A DNA stretch of 64,000 nt, from NCBI RefSeq assembly GCF_904846415.1, contig NZ_CAJHAR010000015.1:1-64000 (forward strand), written 5' to 3'. A program made the position numbers and the translations under genes. Below the pieces are notes generated by a model. The model was given only the letters and a program-made list of their open reading frames with translations. It did no database searches and was not told the DNA's origin. Of this stretch, positions 46,279 to 59,829 are shown piece after piece (position 1 is the stretch's first letter; each line of letters starts with the position of its first letter). This stretch comes from Psychrobacter piscatorii (lineage in GTDB: Bacteria > Pseudomonadota > Gammaproteobacteria > Pseudomonadales > Moraxellaceae).

Positions 46279-46336
46279 TGTTATAATGACAGGTTATCTA
46301 ACCAATTATGAACGACTTATCTGAGTCGTTATCTTT
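46279..46336 (+). promoter_or_regulatory. mnmG promoter with hairpin in the early leader
   Basis: An extended -10 element TGTTATAAT (46279-46287) is followed, 17 or so bases past the expected start of transcription, by AACGACT/AGTCGTT (46311-46330, 6-base loop) and then ATCTTTTTT. The hairpin with its T run resembles an intrinsic terminator between promoter and mnmG start (46431), which would allow attenuation. It may otherwise terminate transcription from the upstream gene. Confidence 0.5.
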
Positions 46337-46430
46337 TTTATAAATACGACTGACGTTTATTTGTCGATTGCCGTGTTCTTTATCAATAGAATATGACCAT
46401 CGGCAGCGTTATGAGTCAAGTGAGGCACAC

Positions 46431-48326
46431 ATGCAATACCCAAAACATTACGACGTGATAGTGATCGGCGGTGGTCATGCTGGTACAGAAGCTGCTCTGG
46501 CGGCTGCACGCATGGGCGCACAGACCTTATTGTTGACGCATAATATTGAGACGCTCGGGCAGATGAGCTGTAACCCTGCGATTGGCGGTATCGGTAAATC
46601 GCATTTGGTGCGTGAGATTGATGCGTTGGGCGGTGCAATGGCGCTGGCAACGGATAAAGCAGGTATTCAGTTTCGCGTACTAAACAGTCGTAAAGGGGCT
46701 GCCGTTCGTGCCACGCGTGCGCAAGCAGACCGTATTCTATACAAAGCGGCGATCCGTCATACGCTAGAGAACCAACCAAACCTAGATTTATTCCAGCAAG
46801 CCGCTGATGATATTTTGGTCGAAAACGGCCGTGCGACGGCTGTTGTGACATCAACTGGTATTGTCTTTAAAACAGAAACGGTCGTATTAACCTCAGGGAC
46901 TTTCTTGGGGGGTGTCATTCATATTGGTATGGAAAACTCAAATGGTGGACGTGCAGGGGATCAGCCGTCTATTAAGCTTGCGGATCGTTTACGTGAGCTT
47001 AAGCTACCAGTCGGTCGTCTAAAGACAGGTACGCCAGCGCGTATCGATGCGCGTAGTGTGGACTTCAGTGTGATGACGGTACAGCCAGGTGATACGCCAT
47101 TGCCAGTGATGAGCTATATGGGTGACGTCTCTATGCATCCTGAGCAGGTCAATTGCTATATAACCCATACCAATGCGCGTACTCATGACATCATCCGCGA
47201 AAACCTTGACCGTTCACCAATGTTCTCTGGCAAAATTGAAGGCGTAGGCCCGCGTTATTGTCCGTCTATCGAAGATAAAATTCATCGTTTTGCGGATAAG
47301 GACAGCCATCAGATCTTTATTGAGCCAGAAGGTTTGACCACGCATGAGCTATATCCGAACGGTATCTCAACGAGCTTGCCATTTGATGTGCAGTTAGACT
47401 TCATTCACAGTATGAAAGGGCTAGAGAACGCGCATATTACTCGCCCAGGTTATGCGATTGAATATGATTATTTTGATCCACAGAATCTTAAGCCAACGCT
47501 TGAGACCAAATCGATTGATCGTCTGTACTTTGCCGGTCAGATTAATGGTACGACGGGTTATGAAGAAGCGGGCGTGCAGGGCTTGCTAGCAGGAACCAAT
47601 GCGGCATTGGTGACGACCAATAACAGTGAGTTTGAAACGTGGACACCGCGCCGTGATGAAGCGTATCTTGGTGTACTTGTGGATGACTTGATTACTCACG
47701 GTACTACCGAGCCATACCGCATGTTTACGAGCCGCGCAGAGTATCGTTTGCTCTTACGTGAAGACAATGCAGATCAGCGCTTAACTGAGACGGGTCGTAA
47801 ATTAGGACTGGTAGATGACGTGCGCTGGCAGGCCTATCAAGAAAAGATGGAAGCGATCTCGACAGAAACGTCACGCCTAAAAGATATGTGGGCCACGCCT
47901 ACCAACGCGTTAGGTAAGCAAGTGACTGAGCAGACGGGTGAGGTACTGTCTAAAGAATCGACTGCCTTTGATTTGCTCAAGCGTCCGCAAATACATTTTG
48001 CTGATATCGCGGCTATCACTGACTCAACCGTTGATGCACAAGTGGGCGAGCAGATCGAGATTTCTGTTAAATATGCCGGCTACATTGACCGTCAGCAAGA
48101 AGATATTGATCAAATGAAGCGACTAGAAAACACGGTGCTACCGTTAGATTTTGATTATAGTGTCGTATCAGGACTATCAAATGAGATCGTGCAAAAGCTT
48201 ACGAAAGTAAGACCTGCGACGCTTGCTCAAGCTGGGCGAGTCAGCGGTGTCACACCTGCTGCTATACAGTTACTGGCAATGACGGTCAAAAAACACAAAA
48301 AAGCAAAAGCTGCGCTTGACTCATAA
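46431..48326 (+). CDS. mnmG: tRNA uridine-5-carboxymethylaminomethyl modification enzyme MnmG
   Basis: With MnmE, modifies U34 at carbon 5 in several tRNAs, using FAD and tetrahydrofolate. The ATG at 46431 (GAGG upstream) gives 631 residues, the usual length; the open frame from 46368 adds 21 unrelated residues. FAD-binding [21 protein letters not shown] at the start, then [25 protein letters not shown]-like [13 protein letters not shown], the [17 protein letters not shown] region, [12 protein letters not shown] and [45 protein letters not shown], and the helical C-terminal domain that binds MnmE. Confidence 0.97.
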   Translation: MQYPKHYDVIVIGGGHAGTEAALAAARMGAQTLLLTHNIETLGQMSCNPAIGGIGKSHLVREIDALGGAMALATDKAGIQFRVLNSRKGAAVRATRAQADRILYKAAIRHTLENQPNLDLFQQAADDILVENGRATAVVTSTGIVFKTETVVLTSGTFLGGVIHIGMENSNGGRAGDQPSIKLADRLRELKLPVGRLKTGTPARIDARSVDFSVMTVQPGDTPLPVMSYMGDVSMHPEQVNCYITHTNARTHDIIRENLDRSPMFSGKIEGVGPRYCPSIEDKIHRFADKDSHQIFIEPEGLTTHELYPNGISTSLPFDVQLDFIHSMKGLENAHITRPGYAIEYDYFDPQNLKPTLETKSIDRLYFAGQINGTTGYEEAGVQGLLAGTNAALVTTNNSEFETWTPRRDEAYLGVLVDDLITHGTTEPYRMFTSRAEYRLLLREDNADQRLTETGRKLGLVDDVRWQAYQEKMEAISTETSRLKDMWATPTNALGKQVTEQTGEVLSKESTAFDLLKRPQIHFADIAAITDSTVDAQVGEQIEISVKYAGYIDRQQEDIDQMKRLENTVLPLDFDYSVVSGLSNEIVQKLTKVRPATLAQAGRVSGVTPAAIQLLAMTVKKHKKAKAALDS

Positions 48327-48370
48327 CGGTAGTATGCTAAAGCCTTTTATAACAAAGCATCCATGATATA

Positions 48371-48404
48371 AAAAGCCCGTAATAAAATATTATTACGGGC
48401 TTTT
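48371..48404 (+). terminator. Terminator of mnmG
   Basis: AAAAGCCCGTAATAA / TTATTACGGGCTTTT with a short A/T loop. Confidence 0.9.
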
Positions 48405-48566
48405 GTTTATTAGAAATCTACCTCATTATCGAAATAAAGTTTCATTCAAACTTGTCTTACTTGCTGCTTTGTCTCTATACTAGGTCATAAAATCTGATTA
48501 TTACTTATTAAATTTTCTTGTTTATGCTCATATCATGATGGGCTTGTCACCGAATTGAGCCTATTT

Positions 48567-49526
48567 ATGATTGATGCTATTGTTTTTGCTATTACTATTG
48601 TATTCCCCAACCTTGCTTTAATGTGGTTGGGTTTTTTTATGCAAAGACGTGGCGAAGCAAGCCAAAGTTTCATCGATCAGGCATCCAGCTTTGTTTTTAA
48701 CTACTGTCTGCCTTGCTTGTTGTTTTTTAGCGTGGTTGATAGCGATGTTGATTATGGTCAGCAAGTTAAGCTAATCTTTGTTGGTATTTTGGTGACATTT
48801 GTCCTGTTCTTTGGGGCGGAGCTGTATGCCAAGCGTTTTGTCAAACGTCCTGCCGACCAAGGCGTGTTCGTACAAGGTATTTTCCGTAGCAACATGGCTA
48901 TTATTGGCCTCGCAACCGTTGCTAATGCTTATGGTGAGCGCGGGTTGAGTATCGGTGCCGTCTATATGGGCGTAGTCACCATATTGTTCAATATTTTAGC
49001 AGTCATTACATTAAGTCGTGTTTCTAAAAGTGTGGATGATACTTTGATCAGTCGCAGTATTATGATTATCAAAAAGGTATTTACTAATCCACTGATATTG
49101 GCATTGCTATCAGCATTTGCTTATAAGGCGCTGCCATTGCCACCACTTACGGGTGTGATTCACAAGACTGGTGATTTGTTGGCAGCGGTCGCATTGCCAT
49201 TGGCACTGATTTGCGCTGGCGCCAGTATTGATTTGAAGTCGATGCTGAATGCTTCAGGGTTGTCTATGCAAGCCAGTATTGGTCGTATTGTCATTGCACC
49301 AATCGTCGCCATTGCGATTGGATTAGCATTCGGTTTATCAGGTGTACATATGGGCGTGCTATTCTTGATGGTGGCATCACCAGCTGCTGCAGCCAGTTAC
49401 GTGATGGCAAAGGCTATGGGTGGCAATGATGTGCTCGCGGCAAATATTTTGGCATTTACGACAGTGGTGGGTATGTTCGGAATGGCATTCGGTGCGGCAG
49501 CATTACGTGCGCTTGGTTTAATGTAG
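48567..49526 (+). CDS. AEC-family (auxin efflux carrier-like) transporter
   Basis: Inner-membrane permease. 319 residues from the ATG at 48567; the frame opens at a TTG at 48555. Ten hydrophobic segments with the two-fold repeat of the family. FRSNMAIIGLATVANAYGERG near residues 110-130 and ASPAAAASYVMAKAMGGND near the C-terminus are the two conserved crossover regions. Bacterial relatives move malate, malonate or other small acids; the substrate is not readable here. Single gene between two terminators. Confidence 0.87.
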   Translation: MIDAIVFAITIVFPNLALMWLGFFMQRRGEASQSFIDQASSFVFNYCLPCLLFFSVVDSDVDYGQQVKLIFVGILVTFVLFFGAELYAKRFVKRPADQGVFVQGIFRSNMAIIGLATVANAYGERGLSIGAVYMGVVTILFNILAVITLSRVSKSVDDTLISRSIMIIKKVFTNPLILALLSAFAYKALPLPPLTGVIHKTGDLLAAVALPLALICAGASIDLKSMLNASGLSMQASIGRIVIAPIVAIAIGLAFGLSGVHMGVLFLMVASPAAAASYVMAKAMGGNDVLAANILAFTTVVGMFGMAFGAAALRALGLM

Positions 49527-49615
49527 TAAAGAATCTAGGAAAAAGGTTTGCTGCATTCACTTTAACAGACCCTATAATTTTTAATATATTAAGCTTTAAT
49601 GCGTTTTACTATACT

Positions 49616-49651
49616 AAAAAAGCCCCTTTTTCAGAAAAAAAGGGGCTTTTT
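49616..49651. terminator. Bidirectional terminator
   Basis: AAAAAAGCCCCTTTTT / AAAAAGGGGCTTTTTT, with T runs on both strands. It lies between the AEC gene and the small membrane protein gene. Confidence 0.92.
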
Positions 49652-49655
49652 TATA

Positions 49656-49826
49656 TTAATTCAGATTGTCTTGATTGCGCTTATCTTCTCGGCGTTGCTT
49701 TTGCTTTGGACTAGTACGATAGGTCAGATACCCACCGATAGCCATGACTGCAAGAAATGCCAAGATATACATAAATATCGACGAGCCAATCATCAATGAT
49801 GCACCAACAATAGCAGTTGCTTCCAT
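49656..49826 (-). CDS. Small single-span membrane protein, 56 residues
   Basis: From the ATG at 49826: MEATAIVGASLMIGSS, then one hydrophobic helix (IFMYILAFLAVMAIGGYL) and a basic polar tail (YRTSPKQKQRREDKRNQDN), which by the positive-inside rule should face the cytoplasm. An upstream Met at 49853 is possible but has no better ribosome-binding site. Directly before a strong terminator, which supports expression. No family recognised. Confidence 0.65.
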   Translation of the reverse strand: MEATAIVGASLMIGSSIFMYILAFLAVMAIGGYLTYRTSPKQKQRREDKRNQDNLN

Positions 49827-49856
49827 GTCAAAAATCCAGTTAAGGTTTAGCAATAA

Positions 49857-50876
49857 TTATGCAAGTGTCTCATTTGATTGTAAAGTAAATAAGTTTAGCT
49901 CCGGTGTAAGTTCAAGTGAACGAATACGCGCTGCTTGATTATGCACATTAGCAGTTACAATCAATTCATCTGGTTGATGGGTTGCCAAAAACGCAGCCAG
50001 TCTTGGTTTGACCGTTTCGACAGATCCAATGAATGAAACTGACAGCGCATTATCTACCATCATTTTTTCTGCTTGGCTCCAGATGCTATCCATATCGTGC
50101 GTAGGCTTTGGCATTTGACCTGTCTCACCACGGCGCAAGCGTACAAAACTCTGCTGTGCTGAAGTAAAGTGATACTGAGCAGTCTCATCGTCGTCAGCCA
50201 GTAACAAGTTTGCAGCCAGCATGACATAAGGCTTATCTAAATAGGCAGACGGCTTGAACTGCTCACGATAGGCTTTAATGGCTTGTCCTAGCATTTGCGG
50301 TGCAAAATGTGAGGCAAACACATAGGGCAGTCCTAAATGCGCGGCTAAGGTTGCGCCAAAAAGGGACGAGCCTAATATCCAAATAGGGATGCCTGATCTA
50401 GCGCCAGGGAACGCTTGCACAGGGCTGCCATCTGTATCATTACCCAAGAAGTACATCAGTTCTTGTACATCTTGTGGAAAACGCTCAGCGTCTTTCATTT
50501 GGCGTCGCAGTGCCTGAAACGTTGCCCCATCAGTGCCAGGTGCGCGTCCTAAACCCAAGTCAACACGGTCGCCATATAACGCCTGCAATGTACCGAATTG
50601 CTCAGCAATCACCAAAGGCGCATGATTGGGTAGCATGACACCGCCTGCCCCAATACGGATACGCTCAGTTTGGCTACCGATATGCGATAGCAATACCGAG
50701 GTTGCTGCACTAGCGATACCTGGCATATTATGATGCTCTGCCATCCAATAACGGTTTAAGCCAGATCTTTCTGCTTGCTGTGCGGTTTCGACCGTTTGGG
50801 CGATACCTTCAGAGATTGTTTTGCCTTCAGGTACAGGTGCTAGATCTAAAAAAGATAAAGGGATTTTGTTACTCAT
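49857..50876 (-). CDS. LLM-class flavin-dependent oxidoreductase
   Basis: 339 residues of the bacterial luciferase-like family, which use reduced FMN or F420-like flavin. Marks: [31 protein letters not shown] near residue 40, [26 protein letters not shown] near residue 72, [28 protein letters not shown] and [13 protein letters not shown]. The pattern is that of the MsnO8/YhbW subgroup; substrate unknown. Cytosolic. 31 bases upstream of the small membrane protein gene and probably co-transcribed with it. Confidence 0.9.
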   Translation of the reverse strand: MSNKIPLSFLDLAPVPEGKTISEGIAQTVETAQQAERSGLNRYWMAEHHNMPGIASAATSVLLSHIGSQTERIRIGAGGVMLPNHAPLVIAEQFGTLQALYGDRVDLGLGRAPGTDGATFQALRRQMKDAERFPQDVQELMYFLGNDTDGSPVQAFPGARSGIPIWILGSSLFGATLAAHLGLPYVFASHFAPQMLGQAIKAYREQFKPSAYLDKPYVMLAANLLLADDDETAQYHFTSAQQSFVRLRRGETGQMPKPTHDMDSIWSQAEKMMVDNALSVSFIGSVETVKPRLAAFLATHQPDELIVTANVHNQAARIRSLELTPELNLFTLQSNETLA

Positions 50877-51076
50877 AAATCATCCAGTAGAGTTATTAAT
50901 TATTTTCTCTTGATATGCTTGTCACCGCTATCGATTTCAAGCTATGTTACTGAGTAGCAATAAATCATAACAAAGATTGGTTATCGATGACTGAGGCGCT
51001 TGGAGAGCAACAGTATCCGTTGATAGATAAGCTTATCATCAGGAAAAGAATCTTATAATAAAAGTATCAGCACATA

Positions 51077-51107
51077 AAAAAGCAGGTAACCGAAGTTACC
51101 TGCTTTC
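51077..51107 (-). terminator. Terminator of the PQQ dehydrogenase gene
   Basis: AAAGCAGGTAAC / GTTACCTGCTTT with a CGAA loop. On the minus strand a TTTTTTATG run follows. Confidence 0.88.
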
Positions 51108-51160
51108 TAAAAATGACGTTATTTAACTGAGTGATTATTGCAGTCGATCACTTAGACCAA

Positions 51161-53701
51161 TTATTTAGCTTGGTCGCCAAGCTTATAAGCCACGACATAA
51201 TCACCAATCTTCGTACCTACTGAACCATGTCCACCAGCCACCAATACCACCATCTGCTCACCTTTAGAGTTCAAGTAAGTCATCGGTGTAGCCTGACCAC
51301 CTGCTGGAATACGGACATTCCATAGCACATCGCCATTTTTTAGATCATAAGCTCGGAAGTTGTTTTCGGTTGCAGCAGACAAGAAGGCCACACCACCTTT
51401 GGTGATGATAGGGCCACCGATACCAGGGACTCCTAACTCAAACTTCAATGGAATAGGAGATAAATCCTGCACAGTACCATTTTTGCGCTGATAAGCAATC
51501 TCGCCTGTGGCCAGATCAGCACCTGCGATTGTACCCCACGGTGGCTGCTGACAAGGTACGCCGAGTGGTGATAAAAATGGTCCCATTTCTACCGCATAGT
51601 CTGCACCTTCATTGGCATTCACACCTTGTTCACCTTTATTGGTTTCAACATCGCCAAGTGTGTCTTTAGGGATGAGTTTTGAGGTGAAGGCAAGGTAAGT
51701 GGGCATACCGAACATCACGCCGTTTTCAGGATCAACAGCAAGTCCGCCCCAGTTAAAGGTACCAAAGTTACCAGGATAGACTAAAGTACCATTGGTTGAT
51801 GGCGGCGTGTAACGACCGTCGTAGTTGAGTTGGTTAAACTCAATACGGCACATCATCTGATCGATGAGACTTGCGCCCCACATATCTTTTTCAGTCAGTT
51901 TCTCAGGCGCAAAGCTCAAGCCAGAGTAAGGCTGTGTTGGCGATGCATGTTCACCAGCAATGAGATAGCCTTGCGGTGCATCACGCTCTTTGATAGGTAC
52001 AATAGGCTCGCCTGTTGCACGGTTCAAGACGTAGACATCGCCTTGTTTGGTCGGTATAACCAACGCAGGTTGGACACCATCAACGGTATCTAAGTCAAGC
52101 AATGTTGGCTGAGCAGGCGTATCCATATCCCAAAGATCATGATGGACAAACTGCTGTACCCAGCGCGCTTCACCTGTTTTAAGATCTAGTGCAACCACAG
52201 AAGTGGCATATTTTTCTTCAGCAGCGTTACGATAGCTACCTAGCTGATCGGGTGTGCGGTTACCCATTGGGAAATATGCTAATCCAAGCTCTTCATCAGC
52301 ACTGGCTGTCGACCATGAATTTGGTGAGCTGGTGCGATAGACTTGGGTTGGATCGTTGACATCAAAAGGTGCTGTGTTGTCAGGATCGCCTGAATCCCAG
52401 TTCCACATGAGTTCGCCAGTATTAACATCATAAGCACGGATCACACCAGAAGGTGAGTTCACATCATAGTTGTCGTTGACAGCACCAGCGACAATAATAA
52501 CCCCACCTGCGACGACGGGTGCAGATGTTGAATAGTAGTAGCCTGCTTGTTGGAACGGCATGTTGTGCATGAGGTCTAATGCGCCATCTTCACCAAAGTC
52601 TTGACAGCGTTGCCCAGTTTTTGGATCCAGTGCATATAGCTTGGCATCAGAGGTTGGGATAAATATCTTGGCATCACATTGCTTAGATGCGTTTTCAAAG
52701 GTATTTCCCGCGATTTTTTGTACCATTGTATCGCTAGCAGCAGCAGATGTGCTGGCGGCGACGGACGTATCGTCAGTGGCACTATTGTCAGCTGCCTCAA
52801 CAGTAGTAACTGGAGCAGTATTATCCGTGCCAGCTTGACCAGCATAGTAAGATACACCGCGACAGGTTTGATGCTGACGTTGGAGGTTTTCGCCAACCTT
52901 AGGATCAAACTTCCACAATGTCTCACCAGAGTCGGCATCTAATGCCAATACCCAGTTGTGAGGCGTACACATATACAAGGCGTTGCCGATTTTCAATGGT
53001 GTTGCTTGATAAGTGGTTTCACCAACGTCATTAGGACCTTTGACATCTCCAGTTTGGATTTGCCAAGCGAGCTCTAAATCTTTGACATTATCAGTGTTGA
53101 TCTGAGTCAGAGGAGAGTAGCGTTGTCCATAGTCAGTACGGCCATACGCGCTCCATTCGCCATCTGGTGTTTGCTGACCATTTGATAGTGGATCGCCAAG
53201 ATTTGCAGAATTGGCGTTTTGATCGCCGTCATCGTTGGCAGTCAAATCGAGCTCGCCCAATTTGTCGGTGGCATTATTGGCCATACTACCGAAAGAGAGC
53301 AGTGCACCCACAACCACACTGGCCATTAGTCCCCAATAATAAAGAGGACTTTTCTTAGCGTTGCTTGTGTTTGTTACTTGAGTGTGTTGCCCGTGCATCT
53401 TCTTAGAGACCCACGGTAAAAGCATCAATAAACCAAATATTAGCGGGAAGCCTAAGCGAGTTGCCAGCGCCCACCAATAAAATCCAGATTCCCAAAGCGA
53501 CCATACTAGTGTCACAACGATAAATATCGCGTACACCCCGTAAGCACTCCAGTGTTTTTTGAACAATAAAAATGCTGTCGTTAACATCATAACGCCAGCA
53601 AAAAGATAGTAAGGACTACCGCCTAAAGAGAGCAGATAAGCGCCGCCAATAAGCAAGGGGGCGGCAAAAACTGCCATAATGATCGCTACGAGTTTTTCCA
53701 T
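51161..53701 (-). CDS. Membrane-bound PQQ-dependent dehydrogenase (glucose/quinate/shikimate family)
   Basis: Oxidises a sugar or cyclic polyol in the periplasm and reduces ubiquinone. The ATG at 53701 (AGGTG upstream) gives 846 residues; a GTG at 53713 is the other option. Five N-terminal membrane helices (residues 1-105), then the eight-bladed PQQ propeller: GEWSAYGRTDYGQRYSPLTQ, CRGVSYY, SSPNSWSTAS, FPMGNRTPDQLG with the probable catalytic Asp, HHDLWDMDTPAQPTLLDLD, PGNFGTFNWGGLAVDP and PAGGQATPMTY at the C-terminus. An S/T/A/D-rich insertion of about 40 residues follows CRGVSYY. Whether glucose (Gcd) or quinate/shikimate (QuiA) is the substrate cannot be decided. No pqq synthesis genes are in the window. 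Confidence 0.92.
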   Translation of the reverse strand: MEKLVAIIMAVFAAPLLIGGAYLLSLGGSPYYLFAGVMMLTTAFLLFKKHWSAYGVYAIFIVVTLVWSLWESGFYWWALATRLGFPLIFGLLMLLPWVSKKMHGQHTQVTNTSNAKKSPLYYWGLMASVVVGALLSFGSMANNATDKLGELDLTANDDGDQNANSANLGDPLSNGQQTPDGEWSAYGRTDYGQRYSPLTQINTDNVKDLELAWQIQTGDVKGPNDVGETTYQATPLKIGNALYMCTPHNWVLALDADSGETLWKFDPKVGENLQRQHQTCRGVSYYAGQAGTDNTAPVTTVEAADNSATDDTSVAASTSAAASDTMVQKIAGNTFENASKQCDAKIFIPTSDAKLYALDPKTGQRCQDFGEDGALDLMHNMPFQQAGYYYSTSAPVVAGGVIIVAGAVNDNYDVNSPSGVIRAYDVNTGELMWNWDSGDPDNTAPFDVNDPTQVYRTSSPNSWSTASADEELGLAYFPMGNRTPDQLGSYRNAAEEKYATSVVALDLKTGEARWVQQFVHHDLWDMDTPAQPTLLDLDTVDGVQPALVIPTKQGDVYVLNRATGEPIVPIKERDAPQGYLIAGEHASPTQPYSGLSFAPEKLTEKDMWGASLIDQMMCRIEFNQLNYDGRYTPPSTNGTLVYPGNFGTFNWGGLAVDPENGVMFGMPTYLAFTSKLIPKDTLGDVETNKGEQGVNANEGADYAVEMGPFLSPLGVPCQQPPWGTIAGADLATGEIAYQRKNGTVQDLSPIPLKFELGVPGIGGPIITKGGVAFLSAATENNFRAYDLKNGDVLWNVRIPAGGQATPMTYLNSKGEQMVVLVAGGHGSVGTKIGDYVVAYKLGDQAK

Positions 53702-53904
53702 GAGCGGTATCACCTGTTACATAGAAGCAAATGGACATGCAGTGATCGACACCCAGTACAATTAAATGTCTAGGCGTCCAGCAATACATGCAGAAATAAA
53801 AACGAAATAAAACGTTGAATAACGTTCTAGACTGTATTTTATCACTTATACATAAGCTCGGTAAAGGTGGGGTAAGGTAAGACCAGCGGTTTAGCCCCTT
53901 TGTT

Positions 53905-54837
53905 TTAGTTGTCGAATTGTTTCTGACACAGCTCCATAAAGGCACGACCGTATTGGCGGATTTCCGCATCATCACGCACCGCCATCCAACTGGTGAAGCG
54001 CCCGAAGTGATCGACTGGTATGGCAGTTAGGTTCTGATAATGACTCGGTTCAAATGCCATTTCGGCAATAATACCAATGCCTAAGCCAAGTCCAACATAG
54101 GTGCTAATGACGTCAGCATCGAGCGCGGCGAGTACGATATCTGGCTCTAGACCTGCTGCTTCAAAGGTTTTATCAATCGCGCCGCGTCCAGTAAAGCCGC
54201 CGTGATAGGTCACGATGGGATAGCTGGCAAGAGTCGGCAAATCGATAGAGTCTTGCTTGGCAAGTTCGTGATCGCTTGGCACGATGACACGATGCGTCCA
54301 GTCGTAATAGCGGTAGCATCTGAGATAGTTATTATGAAGTAAGGACTCAGTTGCGATACCGATATCAGCCTGACCACGAATCACCATCTGTGCGATGGTC
54401 TCAGGATCTGCTTGTTGCAAGATCAAGTTGACTTTGGGAAAGCGATCTTTAAATTCTTTCACTACTTTCGGCAAGACATATCGTGCCTGCGTGTGAGTCG
54501 TTGCAATCGTTAGTGTACCGATATTAGGATTGTTGAAATCTAGGCTTAAATTTTCAATCGTACGGATTTCAGCAAAGATGGACTCGATATGTGGCATAAG
54601 CGCCGTACCCATGGTGGTCAGCCCTGTCAGACGCTTTCCTTGACGAATAAATACTTCGGTCTTCAGTTGGTTTTCAAGTGCCGCGATATGCTTTGACAAA
54701 CTTGATTGGCTGGTGTGTAGCACAGTCGCTGCTTGACTTAAGTTATAGCCATTAATCACCGTATGCCAGACTGTTTCCAACTGCTTGAGCTGAATTTGCA
54801 AATGTCGCTGATTGACTACTACATCGATTGCCATCAC
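53905..54837 (-). CDS. LysR-family regulator, CysB/Cbl-like
   Basis: 310 residues. Winged helix-turn-helix near residues 30-60 (LSQAATVLHTSQSSLSKHIAALE, positions 33-55), then a CysB-type effector domain with IATTHTQARYVLP near residue 113, ADIGIATESL, YPIVTYHGGFTGR near residue 208 and ALDADVISTYVGLGLGIGIIA near residue 237. These are the segments that bind sulfate, thiosulfate or O-acetylserine in CysB and Cbl, so a sulfur-responsive role is likely. The first 15 residues precede the usual CysB start. It lies between katG and the PQQ dehydrogenase, all leftward, with a 203-base gap to the latter; no cys gene is adjacent. Confidence 0.88.
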   Translation of the reverse strand: MMAIDVVVNQRHLQIQLKQLETVWHTVINGYNLSQAATVLHTSQSSLSKHIAALENQLKTEVFIRQGKRLTGLTTMGTALMPHIESIFAEIRTIENLSLDFNNPNIGTLTIATTHTQARYVLPKVVKEFKDRFPKVNLILQQADPETIAQMVIRGQADIGIATESLLHNNYLRCYRYYDWTHRVIVPSDHELAKQDSIDLPTLASYPIVTYHGGFTGRGAIDKTFEAAGLEPDIVLAALDADVISTYVGLGLGIGIIAEMAFEPSHYQNLTAIPVDHFGRFTSWMAVRDDAEIRQYGRAFMELCQKQFDN

Positions 54838-55201
54838 TGAATCCTATTGTGTAACAATACAAACCTTATCTATATCTGAAAGATTTGTATATGAAAGTAA
54901 AAACGTACAAATGTGCCATAAGAGCGTAGTGTAAAACAAAGCTATTATTCTTGTATATAATAAATAGCTATCAATTTATGATAATTATGAATATAGGTTT
55001 TTATAGTCCTCTTGCTTTTACAGTATTTCTTACAGTCATTTAATTTTAGTCATTTGATTTATTTGACTAGGATATGCGACTCAGAGTATTTAAGACTGTT
55101 GAATATCTAAATTTTAGGCATAAAAAAACAGCTACCTTATAAAAGATAGCTGTTCATGATTGATAGACTTACTCACTGTTCATTAATCTAATCAGTAATG
55201 C
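54838..55201. other. katG-cysB-like spacer
   Basis: 364 A/T-rich bases. They hold the katG terminator (55122-55154) and presumably the promoter of the LysR gene. No gene seen. Confidence 0.5.
55122..55154 (-). terminator. Terminator of katG
   Basis: AACAGCTACCTT / AAGATAGCTGTT with a 5-base loop and one mismatch. On the minus strand it is followed by TTTTTTT. Confidence 0.88.
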
Positions 55202-58148
<2,947 letters not shown>

Positions 58149-59777
58149 ATGTCTGCTGTCAAATCTGTACCACCCAAACCTCCCATTGCCAAAAAATCAT
58201 GGGGCGAGGCGGCGAAAGCCTATCTTGATCGGCGTGCTATGATCATGCTGTTTTTGGGTTTTGCAGCTGGTATTCCTATTTTGCTTATTTTCTCCAGCTT
58301 GTCGTTATGGCTTCGTGAGGCGGGATTTGATCGCAGTGTAGTGACGACCTTTAGTTGGGCGGCATTGGGATATTCGTTCAAGTTCATTTGGGCGCCCCTA
58401 GTAGATGCGGTGCCGCTACCGATATTGACTAGATTACTGGGCCGCCGTCGTAGCTGGATTTTGATTGCACAGCTCTTAATTATTTTGGCGATTTATATGA
58501 TGGCCAGCATCAATCCGACCGATGAGAGCAGTTTGCACTATATGGCCATGGCAGCCGTGCTATTGGGCTTTTCATCCGCCACGCAAGATATTGTGGTCGA
58601 TGCCTATCGTATTGAGCTTGCCCCTGCGAGTTTTCAGTCAGTATTGTCGGCAATGTATACCGCAGGCTACCGTTTAGGGATGATTTTTGCAGGCGCAGGT
58701 GCGCTCTATTTGGCAGATTATTTCGGTTCGACTGAAGAGTTATATAGTTACGAAGCATGGCGCAATACTTATTGGATCATGGCAGCAGTGATGGGCGTAG
58801 GTGTGGTGACCACGCTGATAATTCGGGAGCCTGTGAGTGAGCAGATACGCATTGATCGTCCCGCCTCTGACTATGCCCGTTTGGTACTGGTGTTTGTATT
58901 GTCGGTCGCCGCTTTTATCATCGCTTTTGTCAATGTTGGTGCGTTACTGCCAGAGACAGACAGTGTGATGTTTGCTTTTTTACTTGAAGTGGTTCATCTC
59001 TTAGCAAGTCTATTGGTGGCATCGGTTGTGGGTTATCTGTCTGTTAAAGTGGGCGTGGTCAAACAAGAAATGGCTTATACCACTTGGGTTGAACCAGTCG
59101 TTGATTTTTTCCGTCGTTATGGCAAAAAAGCATTATTGCTACTGGCCTTGATTGGGTTATATCGCATTTCTGACATCGTCGCAGGGGTAATTTCGAACGT
59201 CTTTTACCAAGACATGGGTTTTAGTAAGACAGACATTGCCAATGCTGTGAAGTTAGTCGGTGTCATCATGGTTATTGCGGGTGGTTTTTTGGGCGGGATT
59301 TTGGCTCAAAAGATGCGCATGATGCAGGCGATGATGATTGGTGCCATACTGGCTTGTGTGACGAATTTATTATTTGTCCTGCTCACTTACAACCCTGGTA
59401 GCTTACCGCATATGTATGTGGCCGTGATTTTCGATAATCTGGCAGCAGGTCTTGCCAGTGCGGTATTCATCGCGTTCTTATCTGCCTTGACATCGATTCA
59501 TTTTACTGCGGTACAGTATGCTATCTTTTCATCGCTAATGACGCTGATACCGAAAGTGATGGGTGGTTACTCTGGTGCTGTTGTCGACAATATGGGCTAT
59601 CCGTTTTTCTTTATTTTTACCTTTGCGATTGGCGTGCCAATTTTGATATTGATTTACTTGGTCGATAAACATATTGTCATTGGTGATAATGACGATATAT
59701 ACGGTGATAATGACAAATTAACAAAGGCAAATCCAAACCTGACCGATACCAATGAGCCGCCACGCGCGTCAGAGTAG
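58149..59777 (+). CDS. AmpG-like MFS permease
   Basis: 542-residue inner-membrane transporter with 12-14 hydrophobic segments. The AmpG/PAT-family pattern is seen at the start (FLGFAAGIPILLIFSSLSLWL, REAGFDRSVVTTFSW, YSFKFIWAPLVDAVPLP, LGRRRSWILI) and in SATQDIVVDAYRIE near residue 150, which is typical of muropeptide permeases. It probably imports anhydro-muropeptides for cell-wall recycling. The C-terminal 30 residues are polar and D/N-rich. GGTGAG precedes the ATG. Followed by prmC after 52 bases. Confidence 0.87.
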   Translation: MSAVKSVPPKPPIAKKSWGEAAKAYLDRRAMIMLFLGFAAGIPILLIFSSLSLWLREAGFDRSVVTTFSWAALGYSFKFIWAPLVDAVPLPILTRLLGRRRSWILIAQLLIILAIYMMASINPTDESSLHYMAMAAVLLGFSSATQDIVVDAYRIELAPASFQSVLSAMYTAGYRLGMIFAGAGALYLADYFGSTEELYSYEAWRNTYWIMAAVMGVGVVTTLIIREPVSEQIRIDRPASDYARLVLVFVLSVAAFIIAFVNVGALLPETDSVMFAFLLEVVHLLASLLVASVVGYLSVKVGVVKQEMAYTTWVEPVVDFFRRYGKKALLLLALIGLYRISDIVAGVISNVFYQDMGFSKTDIANAVKLVGVIMVIAGGFLGGILAQKMRMMQAMMIGAILACVTNLLFVLLTYNPGSLPHMYVAVIFDNLAAGLASAVFIAFLSALTSIHFTAVQYAIFSSLMTLIPKVMGGYSGAVVDNMGYPFFFIFTFAIGVPILILIYLVDKHIVIGDNDDIYGDNDKLTKANPNLTDTNEPPRASE

Positions 59778-59829
59778 CGTCGGCAGTACTTTCGCATTTA
59801 TACATTCACAATATCTTTAAGAGTCACTT

